Counted from the first letter of the stretch, positions 7,873 to 16,774 are shown. The stretch is DNA of 64,000 nucleotides from Natribaculum luteum (GCF_023008545.1 NZ_CP095397.1:2480001-2544000), one strand, 5' to 3'. A program made the numbers and translations. The notes: a model not told the origin generated them from the letters alone.

Positions 7873-8541
7873 TTATCGCCTCCCTGGACTGCTCGTGTGC
7901 GCGGATTCGCCGTACTTCAACAGGTAGAACGTGAAGACCAGCGACATGAAGATGGCGAAAATCGCTGCGATTCCGAGCCAGTGTTTCTGGAGCGGGACGC
8001 CGAGTTCGTGGATGTCGACGTCGGCCGCCGCAGCGCCGCCACCGCCGCCGCCACCGCCGGCGTCCTGGGTGACCTCGATCGTTCCTTCCATCCCCAGCCC
8101 GACGTGGGGCGTGCAGTGGAACTCGTAGGTTCCCTCGGTCTCGAAGGTGTGTTCGTACTCGAACGGCGAGTTCTCGATCGCCTCGTGGCCTTCCCAGCCC
8201 GCGCCATCGGGCTGGCTGTCGACGACGATGTTGTGGTTGTCCGTCACCCAGACGAAGTTCACCGTCGTTCCGGGTTGGATCTGTAGCGGACTCTCGGTGC
8301 CGGGTTCGTACGCGTAGTCGACGAGTTCGACCGTCTCGGTGCCGCCACCGCCACCGCCGCCACCGCCGTCAGTGGCGTTTTCTGCACCACCACCGTCGCT
8401 CTCGTTGGCCGTCGCGTTGTCGCCGGAGTCGCCGTCGGACCCCTCCTCCTGGGCCACGACGGGTGTCGATGCCGCAGCGGTCGCGGCTGCGGCACCCCCG
8501 GCAACGCCGCTTGCCGTTACCATAAACTCCCGCCTATTCAT
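7873..8541 (-). CDS. Membrane-anchored halocyanin (blue copper protein)
   Basis: This 222-residue protein starts with a Tat-type signal (NRREFM, then an Ala/Gly-rich core to about residue 30). After a Gly/Asp/Asn-rich linker comes one plastocyanin-like domain of about residues 68-158 with type-1 copper ligands H103, C143, H146 and M151 (DNHNIV and FHCTPHVGLGM). A second poly-Gly linker leads to a C-terminal membrane helix at about 188-208 (LGIAAIFAIFMSLVFTFYLL). The copper domain therefore faces outside and is tethered at the C-terminus. As first gene of the operon with Rieske and cytochrome b, it likely accepts electrons from this complex, in the role cytochrome c plays elsewhere. Start chosen at the Tat motif; the promoter is just upstream. 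Confidence 0.93.
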   Translation of the reverse strand: MNRREFMVTASGVAGGAAAATAAASTPVVAQEEGSDGDSGDNATANESDGGGAENATDGGGGGGGGGTETVELVDYAYEPGTESPLQIQPGTTVNFVWVTDNHNIVVDSQPDGAGWEGHEAIENSPFEYEHTFETEGTYEFHCTPHVGLGMEGTIEVTQDAGGGGGGGGAAAADVDIHELGVPLQKHWLGIAAIFAIFMSLVFTFYLLKYGESAHTSSPGRR

Positions 8542-8560
8542 ACAGTGTAGACTCAGGAAC

Positions 8561-8576
8561 GGGTTTGCTTAAACCC
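8561..8576 (-). promoter_or_regulatory. TATA box of the bc operon inside a 16-bp palindrome
   Basis: The sequence GGGTTTGCTTAAACCC is a perfect 6-bp inverted repeat with a 4-nt spacer. Read leftward, its GTTTAAGC core is about 28 bp before the halocyanin ATG, the distance of a TATA box on a leaderless haloarchaeal transcript. A regulator bound here would block or aid TBP; that is inference. Confidence 0.6.
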
Positions 8577-8617
8577 ACCGATGCAACTGCTGTGAACAAC
8601 TCCAGAAACGAGAGGGT

Positions 8618-9508
8618 TCACGAATCGTCGGCGACCGATTCCTCCGCGTTCGGCGTGGTTTCGAAGGCGTCGTCGTCGATGGGGACGAACTCCGGGCGTT
8701 CGCCCGACTCGACCCCGATCGATCGGAGGCGGTCGCGGTACTCCTCGACTCTGAACTTGTCCGAGAGACGTGCATTTGCGACGATCGTAAACAGGAAGAG
8801 CCCGATCAGCACGAACCCAAGTCCCGTCGCGAGGAGGACGAGGTTCTCGCGCCAGCCGGAGGCGATCCAGGCGACCAGCGCCCCGAGGCCGACGAGAATC
8901 TGCACGCCAGCGAGCAACTGTAACATCCAGTTGCCGAGCTCGCTTCCCGACTCTGGGATCTCGCTGGGGCGGGGCAACCCCCAGTCTTCTGGTGGGTCGT
9001 CGACCTCGTAGCTCTCGATCGAACAGAGCGCGACGGTCGGTTTGACGTCACGAACGACGGTTCCAACCCCTTCGACGCTCCCGTCGGGATACACGATGGC
9101 GTAATCCGTATCCGAATACGCGACGAGGCTCCGCTTTCCGTCGACCTCTGCGTACTCGAGCATCGCGAAGACGTCTCGTTCTGCGACCCGGCTCTTCAGT
9201 TCCGCCTCGACGCGCTCGAGCAGTTCGTCGCCGATGATCCAGGTGTCCTCGTCGAAGGCGACGTCCCACTCCTCGGGCGTCATCTCGGCCATGTCCTGTG
9301 GGCCGAAGTTCTCGAAGTCGTACTTCTCTTCGACCTGTCGCAGGAGTTCCGCTTCCGTCGGGTCGGCCACCTCGGCGTCGTCGACGGGGGTACCACCAGC
9401 CGCCCCGTCGTCTTCGGACGACGTCGATCCTGTCTCCGAACGGCCACCGTCCGACTCGGCGACCCGGCTATCGGAGTTGTTCTCACCGGGGTCTCGAGGG
9501 TCGGCCAT
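8618..9508 (-). CDS. Haloarchaeal membrane protein upstream of the bc operon (DUF7319-like)
   Basis: This 296-residue protein has an acidic, disordered N-terminus of about 60 residues rich in Ser, Gly, Asp and Glu, a soluble domain of about residues 60-185, then two hydrophobic segments near 196-217 (MLQLLAGVQILVGLGALVAWI) and 224-246 (LVLLATGLGFVLIGLFLFTI), and a charged C-terminal tail. It is read in the same direction as the bc operon but is about 75 bp upstream of halocyanin, which has its own promoter. I recall the family as DUF7319, conserved next to this locus across haloarchaea. A role tied to complex III assembly or regulation is inferred from context only. Confidence 0.8.
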   Translation of the reverse strand: MADPRDPGENNSDSRVAESDGGRSETGSTSSEDDGAAGGTPVDDAEVADPTEAELLRQVEEKYDFENFGPQDMAEMTPEEWDVAFDEDTWIIGDELLERVEAELKSRVAERDVFAMLEYAEVDGKRSLVAYSDTDYAIVYPDGSVEGVGTVVRDVKPTVALCSIESYEVDDPPEDWGLPRPSEIPESGSELGNWMLQLLAGVQILVGLGALVAWIASGWRENLVLLATGLGFVLIGLFLFTIVANARLSDKFRVEEYRDRLRSIGVESGERPEFVPIDDDAFETTPNAEESVADDS

Positions 9509-9615
9509 TACCGAACCTTGGAGGTGAGTGCTGAAAACACTTTTCGACTCTCCGTCGCCGACCGAGTGTCCCGCCTTTCGCTTCGTTTATTCATTGTCCG
9601 CTCAGAGTTCCGGGT

Positions 9616-10101
9616 ATGGTGTCGGAACTGACGATCGCGACGATCGTCACGCTACTCGTGACGGCCAGCTTTCCGTTCTATCTCTACGGTGCCTGGATCA
9701 TGATCGACGCGGAAGCCGTCACGTGGTCGGTTCTCGTCTACCATCTCGAGTACATCGTCCCCGGCCTGTTGCTCAACACGATTCCGGTCGTCTTCTGGAT
9801 GATTCCGCGGACGGTCGACCAGGTCAGCGGTCTCCTCGTCGTCCACGCGTTTTTCGGCCTGCAGGCGTACGCGATGCTCGTCGTCGCGCTCACTGGAATC
9901 GTCCGGATCTTCCAGGTCAAATACGCTCACGATATCTACGCGAATCCCGACACCGACGTCGAACTGGACGCGCTCCACGAGAACATGCCGGGGTGGCGTC
10001 GCCGTCTTCGCGTCGGCGTCTTCGGCTACGTCCTGTTCTGGATCGTCGCCTACCTCATCGGGATCTTCCGGTACGTCCTCCGGTATCCGATTTTCACCTA
10101 G
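9616..10101 (+). CDS. Four-helix membrane protein near the bc locus (DUF7321-like)
   Basis: This 161-residue protein has about four hydrophobic segments: residues 5-28, 41-64 (HLEYIVPGLLLNTIPVVFWMI), 73-97 (LLVVHAFFGLQAYAMLVVALTGIV) and 133-155. Histidines sit at the start of segment 2 (YHLEY) and in segment 3 (VVHAFFG), the kind of placement that could bind heme, but this is only a suggestion. It is transcribed away from the DUF7319-like gene and overlaps the tail-to-tail neighbour at 10098 by four bases. I recall it as DUF7321, a haloarchaeal family found by this cytochrome locus. No function established. Confidence 0.8.
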   Translation: MVSELTIATIVTLLVTASFPFYLYGAWIMIDAEAVTWSVLVYHLEYIVPGLLLNTIPVVFWMIPRTVDQVSGLLVVHAFFGLQAYAMLVVALTGIVRIFQVKYAHDIYANPDTDVELDALHENMPGWRRRLRVGVFGYVLFWIVAYLIGIFRYVLRYPIFT

Positions 10102-10334
10102 CTGTTGTACGGCTCCTCGTCCCGGTGGTGGTCCGGATTCTCCTGCTCGAGTGCATCGTTCTCGCGCTCTTCGGACGTGTGTTCGATGTCCTGTCGCCGC
10201 TGCTGTTCGTCCTGTTTGCGGCGTGCTTCCTTCTGGGCCTCGGTGAGTTCTTCGTCTTCGTCGTCGGCGTCGGGGTCTTCCTTTGCGAGTTCGACGTCGC
10301 GGCCGTGTTCAGTCGTGGATTCGTCGTCGGACAT
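10098..10334 (-). CDS. Small highly charged disordered protein (DUF7322-like)
   Basis: This 78-residue protein is almost entirely charged: an acidic N-terminal third, a Gln/Arg/Lys/Glu-rich helix around residues 30-52 (EELTEAQKEARRKQDEQQ) and an acidic His-containing tail. It has no hydrophobic core and is probably an extended helix or disordered protein. It converges on the membrane protein gene ending at 10101 with a 4-bp overlap. Its composition matches genuine haloarchaeal proteins better than a shadow frame, since the opposite strand reads as Ser/Cys-rich nonsense. I recall it loosely as DUF7322. Function unknown. Confidence 0.65.
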   Translation of the reverse strand: MSDDESTTEHGRDVELAKEDPDADDEDEELTEAQKEARRKQDEQQRRQDIEHTSEERENDALEQENPDHHRDEEPYNS

Positions 10335-10413
10335 GATTCCCCTCTCGTGGCGCTATCGCGGTTACGGAGAAAGGAATTGGCCTTGCGCCAGACGGCCTTT
10401 CGTCGGCGTCCCG

Positions 10414-11097
10414 TCACCAGGGCTCGCCCGACGCCAGATCGACCTCGCTGTCGCCACGTTCGGACGGGCAGATGTCGGCGAGGACGCAGTCCGTACAGTC
10501 CGGGCTGCGGGCAGTACAGACGGCTCGGCCGTGGTCGATACAGAGGTGAGTGAACTGCTGCCAGTAGCCGTCGGGGACGATCTCCATGAGGTCTTCCTCG
10601 ATCCGCTCGGGACGCGTCTCCTCGGTCAATCCCAACCGACGTGAGAGCCGCTGGACGTGCGTGTCGACGACGATCCCCTCGACCACGTCGTGGCCGTGCT
10701 GGAGGACGACGTTCGCCGTCTTCCGACCGACGCCCGGGAGGTCTGTCAACTCGTCCATCGTGTCCGGCACCTCGCCGTCGTGTTCCTCGAGGATCTTCGC
10801 GGCCGCGTTCCGAATGTACTTCGCCTTGTTGTTGTAGTAGGTGATCGAGTTCAGATCCTCGGCGAGTTCCTCCTGGGAGACGTTCGCGTAGTCTTCGGGA
10901 CCGTCGTACTTTTCGAAGAGGTGCTCGGTCTCGCTGTTTACCCGCGCGTCGGTACACTGTGCCGAGAGGACCACGGCGACCAACAGCTCGAAGCGATTCG
11001 AGTATCGAAGCGAGATCGTCGAGTCCGGATACTCGGCCTCGAGTCGGTCGACGACCGCTCTGGCTTGCTCTTCGCGAGAGTCACGCGGCGTACCCAT
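10414..11097 (-). CDS. nth: Endonuclease III (DNA glycosylase/AP lyase)
   Basis: This 227-residue protein is a base-excision repair enzyme that removes oxidised pyrimidines and nicks the abasic site. It has the helix-hairpin-helix motif LPGVGRKTANV with the catalytic lysine K126, the catalytic aspartate D145 (VDTHVQR) and a C-terminal 4Fe-4S loop with cysteines C194, C201, C204 and C210 in the canonical 6-2-5 spacing. Length fits the family (about 210-230). The frame extends upstream to 11250, but the ATG at 11097 is chosen because the extension is Arg/Thr-rich and lacks similarity to the family. It is divergent from the coiled-coil gene at 11279. Confidence 0.96.
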   Translation of the reverse strand: MGTPRDSREEQARAVVDRLEAEYPDSTISLRYSNRFELLVAVVLSAQCTDARVNSETEHLFEKYDGPEDYANVSQEELAEDLNSITYYNNKAKYIRNAAAKILEEHDGEVPDTMDELTDLPGVGRKTANVVLQHGHDVVEGIVVDTHVQRLSRRLGLTEETRPERIEEDLMEIVPDGYWQQFTHLCIDHGRAVCTARSPDCTDCVLADICPSERGDSEVDLASGEPW

Positions 11098-11229
11098 ACG
11101 CAGTTGGTAGGAGTCGCGTCGTTTGAGCGTTCGGGTTCGAGCTGAGCACGGCCTCGTGCCGGTATTCGTTCGGTCGATATATTCACCGCTATCACCGTAA
11201 TTTCTACGCCGATGCAATTGTGTCAATGG

Positions 11230-11277
11230 GATATTATTATTTGCGCACACTTCGATACCAGTACGCAGAGGTGGGGG
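11230..11277 (+). promoter_or_regulatory. Promoter and strong ribosome-binding site of the 11279 gene
   Basis: An AT-rich box (ATATTATTATTT, 11231-11242) lies in GC-rich sequence about 40 bp before the ATG, and the purine run GAGGTGGGGGG ends at 11278, next to the start codon. The spacing implies a transcript with a leader of about 12-20 nt carrying a Shine-Dalgarno site, unusual next to the many leaderless genes here. Confidence 0.5.
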
Positions 11278-11278
11278 G

Positions 11279-12769
11279 ATGACGACGACAGAGCTTTCAT
11301 CAAACGACGTATGGATAGAGAAATCGACCGAACGCCGATCCGACGAGGAGTTGACCGTTCGATTCGAGATCGAATCGTGTTGTGAGAAAACGGTGGCGAT
11401 CCGGTTCGTCGACTCGATTTCACGAGAGTTCGGAACCGAGGACGTCGCCGTCGATCACGTCGATCGCTGGGGGATCCGACCGTCTGGTGAACTCGTCTGG
11501 CTCGGCTCGGTAGCACCAGGTGACGTGGTCGAAGCGCACTACGCCGTTCGGCTATCCGACTCGGACCCGGCGTCGCTCGAGTCACTCGAGCAGCGACCGC
11601 GGCTGGACGGCATCCGACAGCTCTCGGACGACACTCGCGTGCCGCCAGCGTGGCAGTCCGCGGACGACCTCGAACGGCCGGCACACCAGGTTCCGTCGCT
11701 GGAGTCGACGGTCGATCGGGACGAGACAGGGGGTGACGACGGAAGCGGGAGTGCCGGCGAGAGCGGGCGTACCACGGATCGAGCGGCGAGCGACGACCGG
11801 CCGGGCGACGACACCGCGGTGGATGTCGACCGGTATCGGCTCCGCATTTCGATCGCAGACGCCGAGAGAGCGACGGCCGGCACGGCCGTCGTTCACGGAC
11901 TCGCAAACGCGACGTCGCTCGTCGAGGGGACGCCGTCTGTAAGCGAGATCCGCGACGGCTCGTTCGACGGCGCGATCAGCCTGACGGTCGAGAGCGCACT
12001 CGACGATCGGCTGATAACGAACGCACTCGAGTCGATCGACGGCGTCGAAAGCGTCGACGCGGCCGTCCTCGAGACGGACGTCGGCGGAGACGCGTCTCGA
12101 TCCGAACCGTCGACGCGCGACGTGTTCGACGACTTGCGCGAGTCGATCGAACCGGCCGAACCGGACGCGATCGAGGCAGAGCTCTCGACGACGTCGTTCA
12201 AACCCGTCGAGTGTGACGGCTCCGGCGACTGGTCCGTCGCCACCGGTCCCGACGCCGAGGAGGTGAGTATCACCGACCTCGTCGGCGAGACGCAGCCGGA
12301 GACGACCAAAGGCGACCGCAGCACCACGAGCGGAGACGACGTCGACCACGACGCGGTCGTCGATGCCCTCGTCGAGGCGCTCGAGGGAGACGGCGGCGAG
12401 AGCCGGGCGGTGAAACTCCGCGACGCGCTCGGCCTCGAGTCCAGACGCAGTCTCGAGACGCGAGTCGACCACCTGCAGTCGCGAACCGAGGCGGTCCTCG
12501 CCTACGAGGACGCGCTCGCCGCGTTCCTCGACGAGAACGGCACGGCCGCCCTCCTCGAGGAGTTGACGGCGCGGATCGAGCACCTCGAGGACGACGTCGG
12601 GCGACTCCGGGACGACCTCGAGCGGCTAGGCGCCGAGGGGAGCGACCGCGACGAGCGGATCGACGCGGTCGAAGGCGACCTCGACGGTCTCGAGGCCGAA
12701 CTCGAGGACGTGATCGCCTGGCGTGAGCAACTCTCGGCCGCGTTCGAGTCGCCCGCCGCCGAGCGATAG
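11279..12769 (+). CDS. Haloarchaeal coiled-coil protein of unknown function
   Basis: This 496-residue acidic protein has three parts. An N-terminal beta-rich domain of about 115 residues contains a Cys-Cys pair (IESCCEKT) and a motif VAPGDVVEAHYAVRL. After a disordered linker rich in Asp, Ser and Gly comes a compact region at about 183-275 with a repeated alpha/beta feel (ISIADAERATAGTAVVHGL). The last 130 residues form a coiled coil with heptad Leu and Glu (LEELTARIEHLEDDVGRL). There is no membrane segment or signal. I do not recognise a named family. The layout suggests a cytoplasmic scaffold or oligomerising sensor. It is followed by the mevalonate-pathway gene at 12827 in the same direction. 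Confidence 0.8.
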   Translation: MTTTELSSNDVWIEKSTERRSDEELTVRFEIESCCEKTVAIRFVDSISREFGTEDVAVDHVDRWGIRPSGELVWLGSVAPGDVVEAHYAVRLSDSDPASLESLEQRPRLDGIRQLSDDTRVPPAWQSADDLERPAHQVPSLESTVDRDETGGDDGSGSAGESGRTTDRAASDDRPGDDTAVDVDRYRLRISIADAERATAGTAVVHGLANATSLVEGTPSVSEIRDGSFDGAISLTVESALDDRLITNALESIDGVESVDAAVLETDVGGDASRSEPSTRDVFDDLRESIEPAEPDAIEAELSTTSFKPVECDGSGDWSVATGPDAEEVSITDLVGETQPETTKGDRSTTSGDDVDHDAVVDALVEALEGDGGESRAVKLRDALGLESRRSLETRVDHLQSRTEAVLAYEDALAAFLDENGTAALLEELTARIEHLEDDVGRLRDDLERLGAEGSDRDERIDAVEGDLDGLEAELEDVIAWREQLSAAFESPAAER

Positions 12770-12826
12770 CGACGATTCACTCGCCGAGTCGTGACCTTTA
12801 TGCGGTCGTCACTCACCTGTGGGGAT

Positions 12827-13813
12827 ATGAAAGCGACGGCCATGGCCCACCCGATTCAGGGCCTCGTCAAGTACCACGGGATGCGCGACGACATCGAGCG
12901 ACTGCCGTATCACGACAGCATCAGCGTCTGTACGGCCCCGAGCCACACGCGCACGACCGTCGAGTTCTCGATGGACTACGAGGAGGACGTCTACGTCGTC
13001 GACGGCGAGGAACTCGATGGACGGGCTTACGAACGGGTCGAAGCCGTCGTCGAGAAGGCGCGGTCGATGTCCGACGCGGCACACACGGTGTATCCGGTCC
13101 GCCTCGAGAGCGAGAACAGCTTCCCGTCGAACGTCGGCCTCGGGTCGTCGTCGTCGGGATTCGCCGCGGCCGCGATGGCACTCGCTGAGGCCGCCGAACT
13201 CGACGTCTCCCACCAGGAGATCTCGACGATCGCCCGCGTGGGCTCCGCGTCGGCCGCCCGGGCGGTGACGGGCGCGTTCTCGCAGCTGTACACCGGTCTG
13301 AACGACGAGGACTGTCGGTCCCGTCGCATTCCTACAGACCTCCACGAGGACCTGAAGATCGTCGTCGGACTCGTCCCCTACCACAAGGAGACCGAGGACG
13401 CACACGCGGAGGCCGCGGACAGCCACATGTTCCAGGCGCGAAACGCCCACATCCACGGCCAGATCGCCGAGATGCGCGACGCCCTCCGGAACGACGACTT
13501 CGACCGCACGTTCGAACTGGCCGAGCGCGACTCGCTCAGCCTCGCCGCGACGACGATGACCGGACCGTCGGGCTGGGTCTACTGGCAGCCGGCCACGCTC
13601 GCGATCTTCAACCGTGTGCGCGAACTCCGCGAGGAAGAGGATATCCCGGCGTACTTCTCGACGGACACCGGCGCGACGGTCTACGTCAACACCACCGAAG
13701 AGTACGCCGACCGCGTCGAGGAGGCAGTCGCCGACTGCGGCGTCTCGACGACCATCTGGGGCGTCGGCGGCCCCGCCCGTCTGCTCGAGGACGACGACGA
13801 ACACCTGTTCTAG
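12827..13813 (+). CDS. mvaD: Phosphomevalonate decarboxylase
   Basis: This 328-residue protein is a GHMP-superfamily decarboxylase. The ATP-binding loop reads PSNVGLGSSSSGFAAAA near residue 100, and the conserved aspartate lies in YFSTDTGATVYVN. Haloarchaea run an altered mevalonate pathway in which mevalonate 5-phosphate is decarboxylated to isopentenyl phosphate (shown in Haloferax volcanii), so I prefer the monophosphate substrate over mevalonate diphosphate. The ATG at 12827 gives MKATAMAHPIQGLVKYHG, the family N-terminus with the KYHG motif; an upstream start at 12791 has no such support. The product feeds isopentenyl phosphate kinase and then prenyl synthases such as the one at the window start. 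Confidence 0.92.
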   Translation: MKATAMAHPIQGLVKYHGMRDDIERLPYHDSISVCTAPSHTRTTVEFSMDYEEDVYVVDGEELDGRAYERVEAVVEKARSMSDAAHTVYPVRLESENSFPSNVGLGSSSSGFAAAAMALAEAAELDVSHQEISTIARVGSASAARAVTGAFSQLYTGLNDEDCRSRRIPTDLHEDLKIVVGLVPYHKETEDAHAEAADSHMFQARNAHIHGQIAEMRDALRNDDFDRTFELAERDSLSLAATTMTGPSGWVYWQPATLAIFNRVRELREEEDIPAYFSTDTGATVYVNTTEEYADRVEEAVADCGVSTTIWGVGGPARLLEDDDEHLF

Positions 13814-13894
13814 GTACTGCGTTACGATCCGCCTTTTCTATCGCGGGTTTCCGCTTCGACTACATCTATAGCCGTTCGGCCCGAATACCGGCCC

Positions 13895-15046
13895 ATGCAC
13901 GTCGTGGTTCTCGGCGCAGGCTACGCGGGACTGTCGCTCACTCGCCACCTCGAGCGGCGACTCCCCCTCGACGTCGAGATCACGCTGGTCGACGAATCGC
14001 CGGACCACCTCGTCCAGCACGAGTTACACCGGGTGATTCGCCGACCGGGGCTGGCAGCCGACGTCACGGTTCCGTTGACCGACGCCGTCGAGCGGGCGAC
14101 GGTCCGCGTGGCTCGCGTCGAGGACGTCGATACGGACGAGCGGACGGTCTTTCTCTCCGACGGGTCGCTGACGTACGACGTTGGCGCGATCTGTCTGGGC
14201 GCGGAGACGGCCTACTACGGACTCGAGGGGGTTCGCGAGCACGCGAGGCCGCTGAAGCGACTGGAACACGCGAACCGAATTCGGTCCGACGTTCTCGCGG
14301 CGCTGTCGGCGACGTCGGACCCGCGACTCGTCGTCGGCGGGGCCGGCCTCTCCGGCGTGCAGGTCGCGGGCGAACTCGCGGCACTGGTCCGCGAGGAAGA
14401 CGCGACGGCGACGATCACCGTCCTCGAGCAGTTCGACGACGTCGCACCGGGGTTCCCCGAGAACTTCCAGCGTGCGGTTCGGAACGCCCTCGAGGCACAG
14501 AGCGTCGAGATTCGGACGGGCGAGACGGTGACTGACGCCGACGAGCGCCACGTCGTCCTCGAGGGCGACGAGCGGGTGCCCTACGACGTCTTCGTCTGGA
14601 CCGGCGGGATCCGCGGCTCCGACGCGCTCGAGGGGAGCCGACGGACCGTCAGGGCCGACCTCCGGGTCGACGACCGGACGTTCGCCCTGGGCGACGCGGC
14701 CAGAGTCGTCGACGCCGACGGCGAGGCGGTGCCCGCGAGCGCACAGACTGCGGTTCGACAGGCGCGAACCGCTGCCGAGAACGTCGCCAGGATCGTCGAG
14801 TACGAACGCGACGGGGGCGTCTTCGAACCCAGACTCGAGGGGTACACGTTCGAGTCGCCCGGCTGGCTCGTGAGCGTCGGCGACGACGCCGTTGCGCAGG
14901 TCGGCCCGACGGTGTTTACCGGCCCGGCAGCGAACGCCCTGAAGACGACCGTCGGCGTCGGCTACCTCTCCTCGGTCGGCGCGATCAGAAACGCCGTCGA
15001 ACTCGTCGAGGAAGAACTCGACCTCGAGCGGGCGACGCGCCGATAG
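13895..15046 (+). CDS. NDH-2-like FAD-dependent oxidoreductase
   Basis: This 383-residue protein is a two-dinucleotide-binding flavoprotein. The FAD-binding motif GAGYAGLSL begins at residue 7, a second Rossmann motif VGGAGLSGVQVAGELA for NAD(P)H lies near residue 150, and the FAD pyrophosphate motif FALGDAARV is near residue 270. This arrangement matches type II NADH:quinone dehydrogenases and related haloarchaeal proteins. A C-terminal amphipathic segment near 345-375 could attach it to the membrane, but no clear transmembrane helix is seen. If it reduces menaquinone, it would feed the bc-type complex encoded upstream; sulfide:quinone oxidoreductase is less likely as the key cysteines are absent. 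It converges on the FEN1 gene. Confidence 0.88.
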   Translation: MHVVVLGAGYAGLSLTRHLERRLPLDVEITLVDESPDHLVQHELHRVIRRPGLAADVTVPLTDAVERATVRVARVEDVDTDERTVFLSDGSLTYDVGAICLGAETAYYGLEGVREHARPLKRLEHANRIRSDVLAALSATSDPRLVVGGAGLSGVQVAGELAALVREEDATATITVLEQFDDVAPGFPENFQRAVRNALEAQSVEIRTGETVTDADERHVVLEGDERVPYDVFVWTGGIRGSDALEGSRRTVRADLRVDDRTFALGDAARVVDADGEAVPASAQTAVRQARTAAENVARIVEYERDGGVFEPRLEGYTFESPGWLVSVGDDAVAQVGPTVFTGPAANALKTTVGVGYLSSVGAIRNAVELVEEELDLERATRR

Positions 15047-15061
15047 CGTCGCTCTACGTGG

Positions 15062-16042
15062 TCAGGTCCAGCGATCCAGTCCAGTCTGGGTGACGCTCTC
15101 CTCGATCCGCTCGAAGCCGCGGGCGACCTCGTCGGCGGCGACGCCCCACTCGTCGACGACGTACGACCGTGCAGCCGAGAGGTCGGGTTCGAGGGTTGGA
15201 TCGAACTCGTAGTCGTCGGTCACGTTCGGGTTCCGAAAGAGGTCCCGGACACGGTCTGCGTACTCGACGTGGTCGCCTCTTGCCTCGAGGACGCTCCAGA
15301 GGTCGCCGTGTTCGGTGATCTCCGAAATCGCTGTCTTCGGACCGATGCCGGAGACCCCCTCGTTGAAGTCCGTCCCGATCAAGATTGCGGCGTCGATCAG
15401 TTGCTCGAGCGTGAGGTCGTGTTTCTCGAGGGTCGCCTCGAGGTCCATACACTCGGGGTTCCCCTTGCTCGTCAGTTGCCGGAGCGTCAGCGGCGCGCCA
15501 AACAGCAGGGCGTCGTAGTCCTCGGAGCCGACGTAGTCGGCGTCGCCGCGGCGAGCCATGTGGGCGGCCTGCGCTTCGCCCTCCGCCGGGGCCTCGACGA
15601 TCGGCACGTCGAGCAGTTCGAGGAGTTCGCGGCTGGTCTCCTGGATCGTCGGCGTCAGCCGCTGGGTGCGCGACTCGAGCTGGGCGATCGCGACCTCGTC
15701 GCCTTCCTCGCGGGCGACCTCGAGTTGCTCCTCGTAGGTTTCGCGCTGTTCTCGCCGGGACTCGATCTCGTCGCTTTTGAGTTCGGAGGGGCCGCCGTCG
15801 AAGACCATCACGGGCGTGATGTCGTGCTCGAAGAACTTCGGCAAGCCCTGGACGATGCCGACCAGATTCGCCACCTCGGTTCCGTCTAGGGTCGTGTACG
15901 TCTCGCTTGCGGTCCACTTGACGGTCGTCGTCAGATACCGGTAGAGCCAGTTGTGGGCGTCGACGGCGACGATCGACCCCGCGAGGTCGTCGAACGGGAC
16001 CTCCTCGATGACGGCGATGTCCCGGAGTGCGGCGTTTCCCAT
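15062..16042 (-). CDS. fen: Flap endonuclease 1 (FEN1)
   Basis: This 326-residue structure-specific nuclease removes 5' flaps in Okazaki-fragment maturation and repair. Metal-binding acidic motifs are visible: VDAHNWLYR near 27, FDGGPSEL near 80, [11 protein letters not shown] near 150, [11 protein letters not shown] near 172 and [16 protein letters not shown] near 225, which also holds the H2TH loop. The C-terminus QTGLDRWT fits a PCNA-interacting box (Q-x-x-L-x-x-W). The start at 16042 gives [11 protein letters not shown], the family N-terminus; the longer frame to 16102 adds a Pro/Ser-rich extension without support. It converges on the flavoprotein gene with a 15-bp gap. Confidence 0.95.
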   Translation of the reverse strand: MGNAALRDIAVIEEVPFDDLAGSIVAVDAHNWLYRYLTTTVKWTASETYTTLDGTEVANLVGIVQGLPKFFEHDITPVMVFDGGPSELKSDEIESRREQRETYEEQLEVAREEGDEVAIAQLESRTQRLTPTIQETSRELLELLDVPIVEAPAEGEAQAAHMARRGDADYVGSEDYDALLFGAPLTLRQLTSKGNPECMDLEATLEKHDLTLEQLIDAAILIGTDFNEGVSGIGPKTAISEITEHGDLWSVLEARGDHVEYADRVRDLFRNPNVTDDYEFDPTLEPDLSAARSYVVDEWGVAADEVARGFERIEESVTQTGLDRWT

Positions 16043-16126
16043 GCCGGTTTCGTTGGGGCTTGAGGGGTTTGGCTCTATTGGACTCGTATCCGGGCCGAAC
16101 ACTCGAGCCAGAGCACACTGGACAGT

Positions 16127-16663
16127 TTAGACGCCGATCGGCGACGGCGGATCGGCGTCGCGTCGCTCGCGAAGGAACGACTGCTCCGCTTCGGAGAGGT
16201 CCCGGTCGCGAAACTCGTCGAGTCCGTCGTGGTACCGGCCGGGGTCCGGACGGGACGGGCCGGAATCGGGGGAATATTCGAGAATTAGCTCCGCGATGCC
16301 GGTCGTCTCGCCGGTATAGCCGAACCCCGCCCGGTAGAGCGCTTCGTAGGCGAAGACGTTGTTGACCGCGATGCGAACGTGATCGTACCCGCGCTCGAGC
16401 GCGCGGTCGCGCGAGAACGCCGCCAGTCGCGGGCCGATCCCCTCGCCGCGCCGATCGGCCCGAACCGTGATGTACCGGAGCCACAGCGTCGTCTCGTCGG
16501 TCCGGTCCTCGTTGAACGCGACGGCGGCAACGACGTCGCCGTCGACGCGGGCGACGGCCTTGCCCGTACTGCTCATCACGAACTTGCCGGCGTAGCTGAA
16601 CCGTTCGTAGTCGAGTCGGAGTTTCGGCCCGTCCGGCGGCCAGCCCAGTAGTTCGTACTCCAC
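16127..16663 (-). CDS. GNAT-family acetyltransferase
   Basis: This 178-residue protein has the GNAT acetyl-CoA pocket: a beta-4 strand (TLWLRYITVRADRRG) followed by the pyrophosphate loop RRGEGIGPRL near residue 90, then ALERGYDHVRIAVNNVFAYEALYRAGFGYTG, the typical beta-5/alpha-4 region. I chose the GTG at 16663 (VEYELLGWPPDGP) because upstream codons in the same frame are Arg-rich and unlike haloarchaeal protein; a nearby AT-poor promoter makes this uncertain by a few codons. The acceptor substrate is unknown. It is read away from the membrane protein at 16775 and lies 84 bp upstream of FEN1 in the same direction. Confidence 0.83.
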   Translation of the reverse strand: MEYELLGWPPDGPKLRLDYERFSYAGKFVMSSTGKAVARVDGDVVAAVAFNEDRTDETTLWLRYITVRADRRGEGIGPRLAAFSRDRALERGYDHVRIAVNNVFAYEALYRAGFGYTGETTGIAELILEYSPDSGPSRPDPGRYHDGLDEFRDRDLSEAEQSFLRERRDADPPSPIGV

Positions 16664-16774
16664 GGCAGTAGTTCGTCGGTGACGTCCTAAGTGTTCACGG
16701 CCGCATCCCGATCGCGGGTCGTCCCGGACAGTGCCGGACGAACGCTTTTGCTCGCGTCGCGGCGACGTGCGCAC

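Noticed and set aside
12809-13804. A 331-codon open frame on the minus strand
   Set aside because: It is opposite phosphomevalonate decarboxylase, which has a full set of family motifs.
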